From positions 11,377,501-11,441,500 of the forward strand of contig BSBM01000826.1 of NCBI GenBank assembly GCA_027924585.1: 64,000 nt of DNA, in the 5' to 3' direction. Both the position numbers and the translations under genes were made by a program. Of the stretch, positions 21,558-33,605 are shown one piece after another (position 1 is the stretch's first letter; every line of letters starts with the position of its first letter). The notes beneath the pieces were generated by a model. That model was not told the DNA's origin. It worked only from the letters and a program-made list of their open reading frames with translations, and searched no databases. Source of the DNA: Larix kaempferi (lineage: Eukaryota; Streptophyta; Pinopsida; Pinales; Pinaceae).

Positions 21558-22826
21558 CTCCCGCCAATGGTTTGTCTTTCTAAAACTGGTACCGCATGGC
21601 CCATTTAGTGGTCTTCAATACCACTTTTACATATGCTGGCGAATCAAGAACGTATACGTTGGATGGTGGTCTTCTCACCGCACCGACTTCATCTCCTATA
21701 CACCGAGCATTTTGTAAATGCGGTGTCATGTGGACCGTTGATCCATTTTAAAACTTCTCCATTTGACCTCATTACCTGTCAGCATGGGAATCAAGGATTT
21801 GAAAACACAGCAGTTGCAACAACCTATCCTCTACATAGCTTTTACACTTCGAAGAAAAACCTTGGCGCGCCAAATACGTTTGATACATGTTTTCAGTCTC
21901 GGCCTTTATCCCACATGCAAAATGAAAGAATGTCTTATACTCCTTATATATCCGATGGCTCACTACATATTTCAAGTAACAAACGGGAAAATCTTCGGCG
22001 TTGAAGGATAAGTGATGCTTTAACCCTCATGGCTTCGGCGCTTGGTCTCATGGTGAAGCCCTCGATGCTGGGAACATACCTTTTGCTCCATTTTAATTCG
22101 ACACTTTGGCCCAATATAAAGAATACAACACACCTTTTTTTTTTTTTATAAAGTCTCCTTACTTCATAAAATTGATTTTTTGGCTAAAAAATAAAATATC
22201 AAAAACCTTCAAAAAGCTTTAACTTTTGGAAAATAGAATATTGAAGCTTTTCCTCTACATAAAACCTCCAATTACGCCCAAATTGTGAAAACCTTTCTCC
22301 ATACTTAGTTTTTTTTTGGTCTTTAGCCAATAAAAATATTAAACACTTTTCTTCGTAAGTTTTGGCTTAGGTTAAAAGCTGTCAAGGCTGCTTTCGACTT
22401 GGGTTTTAAAATTTTTCTAGGTCCTTGATAAAAGCCTTAGTTCACAAATACCTAGGACCATTTTTTTTTCTACAACTTAAGACAAATCGTTCTTTCTCGG
22501 GCAGGCTCGAAACCCCCCGTCATTGAGAATTATTGAATGCTAACAACTGGCTCCTAATGGGGATGATGTCCTCCCAGCGAGGCAGCAAAGAACAAGGTAG
22601 ACCATGTGCCTGACCATTGGGCGGCTCGCAATCCCAAAAACTGCAACCTGCAACCTGTAACTAATCCTTCATCCAAAAACTGTAGCTGAAAACCGATAAC
22701 TGCTGAACACTGAAACATACATGCTGGAACTAAAATGAAAACAGCGTTGTACATACTGAAAAAAATGTTTGCCGGGAAAACTTATTCATCCTACCTACCC
22801 TACTCTGTTGAAACGCGACTGCTGAA

Positions 22827-24078
22827 TCAAATAACACAAAAGTGCCAATGAAGCCAATCTAATAACTGACCATCTGCTCGACTATGGCTTGCATTCCTTT
22901 TGAGTGAGTAAGGAAGACAGAAAACAAACCATTCCAAACATTCTCTGATAATGAGTTCATGTCCCACAAATGTTAGAAAATTCATTTTCCCCTTACACTG
23001 TAGTAAATTAGCATAAGGATCTTCAACAGTTTGAAATATTATCACGTCTCGAGATTCAGCAAGAATGCAAATATCTCTTTCAAGTTGATCCGCAAGACTA
23101 TTCAACTGTGGATTGATGAAAGTGTATAGGGGAGCGTGATATTCTAATACCTGAGTGTTGACTGCATCTTCCTCAAGTATGAGCATCTCTGTTTCCCTTT
23201 TTGGTATGTCATCTATCCCATCTTTATACTTATCCACATCATTTTCCAAAACATCTTCAAACAACAAACATCCTTGAAGATCATTAATCATGTCAACCCT
23301 ATCTTCTTGATGGAAATAAATGGTGTCTAACAGCTGATCCCTTGGTGGAGAATCATCATCATAAATAGGTTCCTTCAAAGGATCGTCATAACTGTCAATG
23401 TTTAAATTTTGATTTACATGCTTGAAAATGGAAGAAGTCTCACTTACATACCCTGGACTGTGTGAACAATGTAGATCCGACATTACAGGAGCTGTAATAT
23501 GACCTTTTAGGAGTTGATCTATTTCATCTTCAGATAGAGGAGAAATTTTGGAAATACTATGGAGGCGTCCACCTTTCTTGTTTAAGGAAAAATCAGCAGC
23601 ATCACCTGAGGCTTGTTCTGTCTTTTGTATTCCAAGAGAAGTACTGATTTGTCGTTTTTTAAGTGAATCAAATAAGACAGAGTCCTCTAGGCCCAAAACT
23701 TCTGAAATAGTGTCACATGGAGAGAAGCTTATCTGACCTTCTTCTAAATTAGAAGACCACTGACAAGACTGAAGAAAATTCTTATCCGGCTCGGGAGAAA
23801 AGATACAAAGGCCATCACCAATTTCATTCGAAAATTCAGAATTTAAAACTTGCCCTTCTTCATCAAAAACAGCAGAACCATCATTAAATTCTTCAATGAC
23901 ATCAAGTGCAACAGACTCTTCTTGATACAAAATTTCTGAATGCGAAATGGAGACCTAGTTTTCTGTTTGGAACTTTTCTACCCTATGGCAAACTCCTGCT
24001 TTTTTGGGCATGATGACAGACTTGTTCTTCTTCTTCTTTAATTCCACTTTCAAAAAATTTTATGGAGCTCTCCATCAT
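22827..24078 (-). pseudogene. Retrotransposon ORF2 of unknown function (internal 2)
   Basis: About 417 codons from MMESSI to HFCVI. The ATG at 24078-24076 overlaps the gag TGA at 24077-24075 (ATGA), an arrangement found in all three internal domains. It is acidic with many Ser, Asp and Glu and has no zinc knuckle, protease DTG, reverse-transcriptase YxDD or integrase motif. Its C-terminus is more hydrophobic (ECLEWFVFCLPYSL). One TAG (near 23956) and one indel in a T-run (near 24005) break the N-terminal 45 codons here, but the last 367 codons are open. I do not recognise the family. It could be an accessory structural protein of this retrotransposon. Confidence 0.65.
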
Positions 24079-25400
24079 AGATTTCTGTTTTTGATTAGAA
24101 GCCTTAATTTTTGTTTTATCAATTCGAACGAAGCATAACAGAGGGGTAGACAATCACTTTCAGCATGTTTATTTTCAGAGGTCTGATCATGGATAGTGAT
24201 CAGATTTTCTTCACTAACTGCCCTGGGACTTATAAAGTTTTCAGCCGAAGCACAATCCAAACAATCTTCTTCATACTTATCAAACTTAGGTGGAATGAAA
24301 TTTTCTTTGAAACCATCATTAACAGAAATTTCAGCAGGCTGATTGTAATTGACATAAAACAAGTCAGAGTTACCTTTTTCTGTCACATCACCCAGCTGAT
24401 CATCTCTTTGTTTGTCACGGGAAAAAATGGAATGCCAAGCCATTTCTCCTTGTCCATACTTCTCTTTGAAACCACATTCTTCTTCAATCCTCTCATCATT
24501 TTCTTTGCTCGATAATTTCCTCGACATTCTAAGATTATCTTCAACTTCTAAAGCATCAACGAACATATGTTGTAAACTGGAGGGATTTCTTTCCAAGAGA
24601 AGAAAAGAGAAATCGGAATGAAAAAGAGATACATAATGTAACTTGGCAGCATTCTCTAGGGGCTGAATTTCTTTCGGCATATCATAATAGGTGCTAGCAA
24701 ACCTCCTGTTGAAACTGCATAAGGATTCCCCTTCTAGCACCCTCATAGAGTGAAATTCTGAAAGGACTAGGTCCCATGACCTCCTCTTACCCCAAAACTT
24801 CAAGAAGACATCAGAAAACCCCTTCCATGTGTCTATAGAATCTGGCTGTAAATGGCGAAACCATTTCTTCACATCTCCCTGGAAAGATTGAGCAAAAATC
24901 CTCATACAGACATCATCCTGATCCACTTCAAACAGATCCAGAAAATTTTCAAAGCCTTGAAGATGTTTCTCAGCAGTAAGGCCTTCAATTTCTCCATCAA
25001 ATTTAGGAAGGTATTTATGGTATTTAAGAGGATAATCATGGAGAACATGAGGTAGGTGAAGTGGGTTATATCGGTTTTGGATATTGGGAGAAAATGAACT
25101 ATGTAAAGAGGATGTATTATCAGCTTTAGTATCATGAGGTTCATAAGGCTGATCCTTACTGTCATGCGGTTCAAGTAAAAGATCTTGATCAAAATCATAT
25201 GTACAGAATGATGACACATTTTCTATTTCTAAGGAAGGGTATACAGGAGTAAACCTATGGTCTTTCTTCGAATATAGTAAACAATAAGAAATTCTTTTGC
25301 CAAGCTTAGGAAAAGGCAGGAAAAGATTTACAAGAAAGGATAAGATGTCTTGCAGAAAACTGAAACTTGAGTACCCTGTCTTTTCATCATGCCTTTCCAT
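24075..25400 (-). CDS. Retrotransposon gag, intact (internal 2)
   Basis: A 441-residue open frame. The retrotransposon gag core spans about residues 150-260 (FENFLDLFEVDQDDVCMRIF, GDVKKWFRHLQPDSIDTW, FLKFWGKRRSWDLVLSEF, SFNRRFASTYY). An N-terminal hydrophobic stretch lies at residues 15-45, and a long acidic C-terminal tail lacks a CCHC knuckle. Gag would form the particle that packages element RNA in the cytoplasm. No pol follows: the next ORF overlaps the stop by ATGA and is non-enzymatic. This is the only undamaged gag of the three. The start could lie upstream, because an 81-codon ORF overlaps its beginning in another frame. Confidence 0.8.
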   Translation of the reverse strand: MERHDEKTGYSSFSFLQDILSFLVNLFLPFPKLGKRISYCLLYSKKDHRFTPVYPSLEIENVSSFCTYDFDQDLLLEPHDSKDQPYEPHDTKADNTSSLHSSFSPNIQNRYNPLHLPHVLHDYPLKYHKYLPKFDGEIEGLTAEKHLQGFENFLDLFEVDQDDVCMRIFAQSFQGDVKKWFRHLQPDSIDTWKGFSDVFLKFWGKRRSWDLVLSEFHSMRVLEGESLCSFNRRFASTYYDMPKEIQPLENAAKLHYVSLFHSDFSFLLLERNPSSLQHMFVDALEVEDNLRMSRKLSSKENDERIEEECGFKEKYGQGEMAWHSIFSRDKQRDDQLGDVTEKGNSDLFYVNYNQPAEISVNDGFKENFIPPKFDKYEEDCLDCASAENFISPRAVSEENLITIHDQTSENKHAESDCLPLCYASFELIKQKLRLLIKNRNL

Positions 25401-25573
25401 GTCTTCACAATGAGCTCATTTCCCAGTGGAGTCTGTCGGTTCTTTTTAAAAGCTTGATTCTGGATCATGCCACCAATGGAGTCACTGAAATTTGGATTCT
25501 TTAAGATTGAGTCGCCAGGTGAAATATGTACAACCTTGTTGATGTTTGACCATTGTTCACCATCACCAATCAA
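25328..25573 (-). CDS. Small conserved leader ORF (81 codons), internal 2
   Basis: Starts MIGDGEQWSNINKVVH shortly after the primer site and ends 73 bp inside gag in another frame. Internal 3 keeps the same start, length and stop (32139-32384). Function is unknown. It could be a leader ORF, or the true gag start before a frame change. Confidence 0.3.
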   Translation of the reverse strand: MIGDGEQWSNINKVVHISPGDSILKNPNFSDSIGGMIQNQAFKKNRQTPLGNELIVKTWKGMMKRQGTQVSVFCKTSYPFL

Positions 25574-25619
25574 AACTTAAAACTTTGTCGTTCATACCCA
25601 GGGAAAATGAGACCTTCGC

Positions 25620-25637
25620 TCTCCGGAAACAACGCCA
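25620..25637 (-). other. Degenerate tRNA-Asp primer-binding site (internal 2)
   Basis: Aligns with the perfect site at 32434-32451 with four mismatches and lies 3 bp from LTR c. The mismatches suggest mutation after insertion. Confidence 0.65.
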
Positions 25638-26814
25638 AAATGTTAGCACTCGGATTTTCCTTGGGCTGTATCAAAGAAACCCCGAGGTAACCTATTTCAA
25701 ACCAATCTTTAGACTGAAAGTTGGCCTCCTTCAGCCAGAGAGGGCTCTCTCAACAAATCTGCCATCCAATGTCACTACGACAGCAGTTTGACAATGAAAC
25801 CCAAGGGCCAATTTGTAAATTTATAATAACAAAAACTTTGTTGGTTTTAAATGAGGTGGCTAGATCAACATGAACACGATACCATTGGGCAATGGAGTCG
25901 AGAAAACAGAAAAATATGGACCAACAGTTAAACAAATAATTTCATACAAAGGGAAGATAGCTGTCTTATTACAGTCAATAAGATTTTTTGCAGGTGATAA
26001 GGAAAGAAATAAAGACATTCCATTAACAACGGGTATCAATTTTCAGATGAATCCACTGTTAATTTTAGAGAAATAAATGGATACTCAGATGTGGATAAAT
26101 TGAGGCACAGAACATGAATCTCAATCTATATGAACGTTCATCTAAGCATAGAAGAAAATGACATAATGAAAGGCATAACGAAGAAAGTAAACTTTCACAA
26201 GTAGAGAAAGGGAAAGGGTACAAACTGCAATTTTTAAACAACATGTGAATCTTTGATGAAAAATATGTTTAGTTTTGAGATCTTTATTAATTTCTGAAAG
26301 CCCTTCAAAACACCCGAAATGGGTCTCTCCTTACAAAAAATCTAGCCCCTTACATGTTGTAAAATGCATAATTTATACAAAAATTTGCCCTCTAAGAAAA
26401 CCCTAACTGTATTTTTCTAAAACTAGCTTCTTGGAATAATAAACTAACTAATTTTTTACAAATAAAACAAATCTGAGCGGTTCCAAAATATCTCGAGTGA
26501 TAGAATTTAGAGGAATTTTGAAATTTTCTTCAAACTGCTAATTCTAGGGCTTAAAATCATCCTTATTTTCCACCTGTCGAATATCCTGGAAATCAACTTC
26601 TATTTGCTATTTCAATGCCTATAAATCTGGATCTTCCTGCCACCTATGTTCCTTTTCTTTAACTACATATTGTTTATGTGCCAACCGCTGAGTGCTGTCG
26701 TATATTTTTGCTCATTCCTTTGCCCTCGTCCACTTCATCTTTGACCTGCTGAGCTATTCTCCGAGCCCTCGGCAATATCCTCACTATAAACTATGTTTCC
26801 TTTGTCTTTGCATA

Positions 26815-27560
26815 CGATATGCCCTAGATCTTCATTTGCCTCAAGTAGCACTCCTTATAAGCAGCAAATCCATTTTTGAAAAGAGTCGATAGACCATTAT
26901 GAATCATGAAAGTCCTAAGCTGGTATATCAAGAATTTCAACTTAATCATCAGTTTTTCAGCTTCATTAGCCAAGTCACCATCCTCAAACATCCTTGCCTC
27001 AAAACTAGACTCCGTGTGATTTATTAGCACTACATATCTCACGTAACCCTTGTCCAGGCTCGCATGAAGCTTTCAGGGTTGAGCAGAAGTGGCACTTATT
27101 CCAACGCTTTATTTAGATGTGTAACAATCTCAGAGTTTACAATTTGGGCCACAAAACCCTCTATAATTTGACCTTGCACCTCAACATGATCTTTCGTTCC
27201 TGGCACTGAAATGTCAGCAATTTTATCCCTAACTTCACACGCTGTTCTTGCAGTACCCTCTTCACAAAGGTCTGAGAAAGCAAGTACACTGTCCCTAAGC
27301 CCATCCACAATTGCTTGCCGTTGACGAGCAATACCCAATCCAGATAAATACTTTGCTTGTGCTTCACCTTCTGCTCGTTTGATTTGCAAGATTTTCTCTA
27401 CCTCGGCTTTGTCTTTTGTTGCAACCCCCATTCTTGCGGCTGCATTTATTTCATTCATTGCTCTCTTCATAGTTTCATCAGGCTCTATATCAATAATGAG
27501 AGTTTGCACTATCTAAAATCCATAGTTTTTCATAACCTTTTAACTAAAATCGTGGTTTTC
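26815..27560 (-). pseudogene. HIR::tRNA-ligase chimera (LTR c)
   Basis: One open frame (27096-27509, 137 codons) covers [12 protein letters not shown] through the HIR-ligase junction ([13 protein letters not shown]) to VTHLNKALE. The second ligase piece is at 26824-27042. Here an early TAG (CTATCTAAAATCC region, about 27515) cuts the HIR start. Confidence 0.75.
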
Positions 27561-27639
27561 TTTCTCCTAATTCTGCAAATGAATGGCGTTAGGGTTCTCG
27601 GAATTTTTAGAGAAAAGTATGAAAAATGGAGCTAGCCTT

Positions 27640-27835
27640 CCTTGTATTGTATCTACGTGAATGCACGCGGATTATTGACTTCAATCAATAGACATCTGAG
27701 GCATCGCTGGAAGACTTCCAAATGAATTTGTTACAGGTTGACGTATTGTAACCATTATATTCTGCTAAGTGGGTTGTCCAAACGTGCTTTTCCCAAAAGC
27801 TGGAATTGATACGCCTCCCAAACCATCAGAAGCAG
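27640..27835 (-). pseudogene. NUP98-like fragment, internally deleted (LTR c)
   Basis: Keeps the FG end and the VTIPQ-VTNSFGSLPAMPQM piece. The downstream EETPSTAKA segment is lost in the 110-bp deletion that joins AAAAGTATGAAAAA to TGGAGCTA. Confidence 0.55.
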
Positions 27836-29358
27836 TTATCGAACTGCTGAAAAGATACTCATCTCATGTCAAATCCTGTATCCTGGCTGCGACTGGCCAA
27901 ATTTATCAAACTTCGACGACCTTCTGAAAGCTTTCTGTATCTTATCAGGCTTTGGATTGTAAACAAACCATTCGTATTTCACAGGTAACTCAACAGCAGA
28001 ATGGTCTTCGACGGTGGCTGATTGCTGGCTTGAATCATTCATGAGTAGCCTAAAAATGATCTGCCCGTATCCATGTTAGCTCGGAGAACTCGGTCACCAG
28101 TCAAGTTTTTTAGACGTAGTTGCAGGAGCCACCATATGTTGCAAGTTTTAAATACCCATTATGGCTGAAACCCTAATTTTCTTCTTTCGCCGAACGAAAT
28201 CTCACAAATCTTTGCACCACTACCTCTAAATGTGAAAGAAACGAGATAACATCGTGCTAGGGGAAGCATTCGGACATAGTCGACGAGCTTTTGGTAAACT
28301 AGTGTCAGGGTTTTGTCATTCTGTTATAAACAGTAAAATGCCAAAAGAGGATACCACTTCCCCTTCTTATACTCCCGCCAATGGTTTGTCTTTCTAAAAA
28401 TGGTACCGCATGGCCCATTTAGTGGTCTTCAATAGCACTTTTACATATGCTGGCGAATCAAGAACGTACACGTTGGATGGTGGTCTTCTCACCGCAGCGA
28501 CTTCATCTCCTATACACCCAGCATTTTGTAAATGCGGTGTCATGTGGACCGTTGATCGATTTTAAAACTTCTCCATTTGACCTCGTTACGTGTCAGCATG
28601 GAAATCAAGGATTTGAAAACGCAGCAGTTGCAACAACCTCTCCTCTACATAGCTTTTACACTTCGAAGAAAAACCTGGGCGCGCCAAATACGTTTTATAC
28701 ATGTTTTCAGTCTCGGCCTTTATCCCACATGCAAAATGAAAGAATGTCTTATACGCCTTATATATCCGATGGCTCACTCCATATATCAAGTAACAAACGG
28801 GAAAATCTTTGGCGTAGAAGGATAAGTGATGCTTTAACCCTCATGGCTTCGGCGCTTGGTCTCACGGTGAAGCCCTCGATGCTGGGAACATACCTTTTGC
28901 TCCATTTTAATTCGACACTTTGGCCCAATATAAAGAATACAACAAAGCTTTTTTTTTTTTTATAAAGTCTCCTTACTTCATAAAATTGATTTTTTGGCTA
29001 AAAATTAAAATATCAAAAACCTTCAAAAAGCTTTAACTTTTGGAAAATAGAATATTGAAGCTTTTCCTCTTCATAAAACCTCCAATTATGCCCAAATTGT
29101 GAAAACCTTTCTCCATACTTAGTTTTTTTTTGGTCTTTAGCCAATAAAAATATTAAACACTTTTCTTCGTAAGTTTTGGCTTAGGTTAAAAGCTGTCAAG
29201 GCTGCTTTCGACTTGGGTTTTAAAATTTTTTTAGGACTTTATAAAAGCCTTAGTTAACAAATACCTAGGACCATTTTTTTTTCTAGAACTTAAGACAAAT
29301 CGCTCTTTGTCGGGTAGGCTCGAAACCCCCCGTCATTGAGAATTATTGAATGCTAACA

Positions 29359-29639
29359 ACTGGCTCCTAATGGGGATGATGTCCTCCCAGCGAGGAAGCA
29401 AAGAACAACGTAGACGATATGCCTGACCATTGGGCGGCTCCCAATCCCTAAAACTGCAACCTGCAAGCTGTAACTGATCCTTCATCCAAAAACTGTAGCT
29501 GAAAACCGATAACTGCTGAACACTGAAACATACATGCTAGAACTAAACTGAAAACAACGCTGTACATACTGAAAAAAATGTTTGCAGGGCAAACTTATTC
29601 ATCCTACCTACCCTACTCTACTGAAACGCGACTGGTGAA
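29359..29639. other. 3' untranslated part of internal 3
   Basis: Non-coding sequence between LTR c and ORF2, matching 18491-18771 and 22546-22826. Next to the LTR the element strand reads GGGAGGACATC and TTAGGAGCCAG, the best available polypurine-tract candidate, though a poor one. Confidence 0.45.
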
Positions 29640-30889
29640 TCAAATGACACAAAAGTGCTAATGAAGCCAATCTAATAACTGACCATCTGCTCGACTATGG
29701 CTTGCATTCCTTTTGAGTGAGTAAGGAAGACAGAAAAAAAACCATTCCAAACATTCTCTAATAATGAGTTCATGTCCCACAAATGTTAGAAAATTCATTT
29801 TCCCCTTAGACTGTAGTAAATTAGCATAAGGATCTTCAACAGTTTGAAATATTATCACGTCTTGAGATTCAGCAAGAATGCAAATATCTCTTTCAAGTTG
29901 ATCTGCAAGACTATTCAACTGTGGATTGATGAAAGTGTATAGGGGAGCGTGATATTCTAATACCTGAGTGTTGACTGCATCTTCCTCAAGTATGAGCATC
30001 TCTGTTTCCCTTTTTGGTATGTCATCTATCCCATCTTTATACTTATCCACATCATTTTCCAAAACATCTTCAAACAACAAACATCCTTCAAGATCATTAA
30101 TCATGTCAACATTATCTTCTTGATGGAAATAAATGGTGTCTAACAGCTAATCCCTTGGCGGAGAATCATCATCATAAATAGGTTCCTTCAAAGGATTGTC
30201 ATAACTGTCAATGTTTAAATTTAGATTTGCATGCTTGAAAATGGAATAAGTCTCACTTACATACCCTGGACTGTGTGAACAATGCAGATCCGACATTACA
30301 GGAGTTGTAATATGACCTTTCAGTAGTTGATCTATTTCATCTTCAGATAGAGGAGAAATTTTGGAAATACTATGGAGGCATCCGCCTTTCTTGTTTAAGT
30401 AAAAATCAGCAGCATCACCTGAGGCCTGTTCTGTCTTTTGTATTCCAAGAGAAGTACTGATTTGTCATTTTTTAAGTGAATCAAATAAGACAGAGTCCTC
30501 TAGGCCCACAACTTCTGAAATAGTGTCACATGGAGAGAAGCTTATCTGCCCTTCTTCTGAATTAGAAGACCACTAATAAGACTGAAGAAAATTCTTATCC
30601 GGCTCGGAAGAAAAGATAGAAAGGCCATCACGAATTTCATTCAAAATTCAGAATTTAAAACTTGCCCTTCTTCATCAAACACAGCAGAACCATCATTAAA
30701 TTCTTCAATGACATCAAGTGCAACAGACTCTTCCTGATACAAAATTTCTGAATGCGAAATGGAGACCTGGTTTTCTGTTTGGTACTTTTCTACCCTATGG
30801 CAAACTCCTGCTTTTTGGGCATGATGATAGACTTGTTCTTCTTCTTCTTTAATTCCACTTTCAAAAAAGTTTATGGAGCTCTCCATCAT
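29640..30889 (-). pseudogene. Retrotransposon ORF2, broken (internal 3)
   Basis: Homologous to 22827-24078. The N-terminal 82 codons are open (MMESSINFFESGIKEEEEQV), so the start region is undamaged here where internal 2 is broken. Later stops and a one-base loss near 30645 break the rest. A TGG-to-TAG change removes the last residues. Confidence 0.7.
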
Positions 30890-32211
30890 AGATTTTTGTT
30901 TTTGATTAGAAGCCTTAGTTTTTGTTTTATCAATTCGAACGAAGCATAACAGAGGGGTAGACAGTCACTTTCAGCATGTTTATTTTCAGAGGTCTGATCA
31001 TAGATAGTGATCATATTTTCTTCACTAACTGCCTTGGGACTTATAAAGTTTTCAGCCGGAGCGATATCCAAACAATCTTCTTCATACTTATCAAACTTAG
31101 GTGGACTGAAATTTTCTTTGAAACCATCATTAACAGAAATTTTAGCAGGCTGATTGTAATTGACATAAAACAAGTCAGAGTTACCTTTTTCTGTCACATC
31201 ACCCAGCTGATCATCTCTTTGTTTGTCACGAGAAAAACTAGAATGCCAAGCCATTTCTCCTTGTCCATACTTCTCTTTGAACCCACATTCTTCTTCAATC
31301 CTCTCATCATTTTCTTTGCTCGATAATTTCCTGGACATTCTAAGATTATCTTCAACTTCTAAAGCATCAACGAACATATGTTGTAAACTGGAGGGATTTC
31401 TTTCCAAGAGAAGAAAAGAGAAATCGGAATGAAAAATAGATACATAATGTAACTTGGAAGCATTCTCTAGGGGCTGAATTTCTTTCGGCATATCATAATA
31501 GGCGCTAGCAAACCTCCTGTTGAAAATGGATAAGGATTCCCCTTCCAGCACCCTCATAGAGTAAAATTCTGAAAGGACTAGGTCCCATGACCTCCTCTTA
31601 CCCCAAAAACTCAAGAAGACATCAGAAAACCCCTGCCATGTGTCTATAGACTCTGGCTGTAAATGGAGAAACCATTTCTTTACATCTCCCTAGAAAGATT
31701 GAGCAAAAATCCTCATACAAACATCATCCTAATCCACTTCAAACAGATCCAGAAAATTTTCAAAGCCTTGAAGATGTTTCTCAGCAGTAAGGCCTTCGAT
31801 TTCTCCATCAAATTTAGGAAGTTATTTATGGTATTTAAGAGGATAATCATGGAGAACATGAGGTAGGTGAAGTGGCTTATATCGGTTTTGGATATTGGGA
31901 GAAACTGAACTATGTAAAGAGGATGTATTATCAGCTTTAGTATCATGAGGTTCATAAGGCTGATCCTTACTGTCATGCGGTTCAAGTAAAAGATCTTGAT
32001 CAAAATCATATGTACAGAATGATGACACATTTTCAGTTTCTAAGGAAGGGTATACAGGAGTAAACCTATGGTCTTTTTTCGAATATAGTAAACAATAAGA
32101 AATTCTTTTGCCAAGCTTAGGAAAAGACAGGAAAAGATTTACAAGAAAGGATAAGATGTCTTGCAGAAAACTGAAACTTGAGTACCTTGTCTTTTCATCA
32201 TGCCTTTCCAT
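30886..32211 (-). pseudogene. Retrotransposon gag, broken (internal 3)
   Basis: Same length and order as the intact gag. It is open from the MERHDEKT start to HK at about 31822, then disrupted by stops (near 31820, 31730 and 31690) and a frame change near 31610, and open again for 242 codons to the TGA at 30886. Confidence 0.8.
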
Positions 32212-32433
32212 GTCTTCACAATGAGCTCATTTCCTAGTGGAGTCTGTCGGTTCTTTTTAAAATCTTGAATCTGGATCATGCCACCAATGGAGTCACTGAA
32301 ATTTGGATTCTTTAAGATGGAGTCTCCAAGTGAAATATGTACAACCTTGCTGATGTTTGACCGTTGTTCACCATCAACAATCAAAACTGAAAACTTTGTC
32401 GTTCATACCCAGGGGGGAAAATGAGACCTTTGC

Positions 32434-32451
32434 TCCCCGGCAACGGCGCCA
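32434..32451 (-). other. Primer-binding site for tRNA-Asp (internal 3)
   Basis: The minus strand reads TGGCGCCGTTGCCGGGGA, the exact complement of the 3' end of plant tRNA-Asp(GTC) including CCA. It lies 3 bp from LTR d. This fixes the element's orientation and confirms that LTR d is a 5' LTR. Confidence 0.88.
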
Positions 32452-33605
32452 AAATTTTAGCACTCGGATTTTCCTTGGGGTGTATCAAAGAAACCCCAAG
32501 GTAACCTACTTCAAACCAATCTTTAGACTGAAAGTTGGCCTCCTTCAGCCAGAGAGGGCTCTCTTAACAAATCTGCCATCCAATGTCACTACGACAGCAG
32601 TTTGACAATGAAACCCAAGGGCTAATTTGTAAATTTATAATAACAAAAACTTTGTTGGTTTTAAATGAGGTGGCTAGATCAACATGAACAGGATACCATT
32701 GGGCAATGGAGTCGAGAAAACAGAAAAATATGGACCAACAGTTAAACAAATATTTTCATACAAAGGCAAGATAGCTGTCTTATTACAGTCAATAAGATTT
32801 TTTGCAGGTGATAAGGAAAGAAATAAAGACATTCCATTAACAACGGGCATCAATTTTCAGATGAATCCACTGTTAATTTTAGAGAAATAAATGGATACTC
32901 AGATGCGGATAAATCGAGGCATAGAACATGAATCTCAATCTATATGAACGTTCATCTAAGCATAGAAGAAAATGACATAATGAAAGGCATAATGAAGAAA
33001 GTAAACTTGCACAAGTAGAGAAAGGGAAAGGGTACAGACTGAAATTTTGAAACAACACATGAATCTTTGATGAAAAATCTGTTCAGTTCTGAGATCTTTA
33101 TTAATTTCTGAAAGCCCTTCAAAACATCCGAAATGGGTCTCTCCTTACAGAAAATCCGACCCCTTACTTGTTGTAAAATGTATAATTTATACAAAAATTT
33201 GCCCTCTAAGCAAACCTTAACTGTATTTTTCTAAAAATAGCTTCTTGGAATAATAAACTAACTAATTTTTTACAAATAAAACAAATCTAGAGCGGTTGCA
33301 AAATATCTCGAGTGAGAGAATATAGAGGAATTTTGAAATTTTCTTCAAACTGCTAATTCCAGGGCTTAAAATCATCCTTATTTTCCACCTGTCGAATATC
33401 CTGGAAATGAACTTCTATTTGCTATTTCAATGCCTATAAATCTGGATCTTCCTGCCACCTATGTTCCTTTTCTTTAACTACCTATTTTTTATGTGCCAAC
33501 CGCTAAGTGATGTTGTATATTTTTTATCATTCCTTTGCCCTCGTCCACTTCATCTTTGACCTGCTGAGCTGTTCTCCGAGCCCTCGGCAATATCCTCAAT
33601 ATAAA

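Larger units (their letters stand above)
20899..22545 (-). repeat. LTR b', truncated
   Basis: Begins inside the NUP98 piece (ACTTCCAAATGAATTT, matching 16847 on) fused to gag at 20898, and ends normally at TGCTAACA (22538-22545). It lacks the HIR, tRNA ligase and U5 portions. The deletion removes about 2.2 kb of LTR plus the 5' leader of internal 1. Confidence 0.85.
25641..29358 (-). repeat. LTR c (3.72 kb)
   Basis: Runs from TGTTAGCACTCGG to ATGCTAACA with intact inverted ends. It serves as the 5' LTR of internal 2 and the 3' LTR of internal 3. About 110 bp is missing near 27625, which removes the EETPSTAKA part of the NUP98 piece. Its TATA box is mutated to TATAAGAAGG (28362-28371). Confidence 0.88.
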
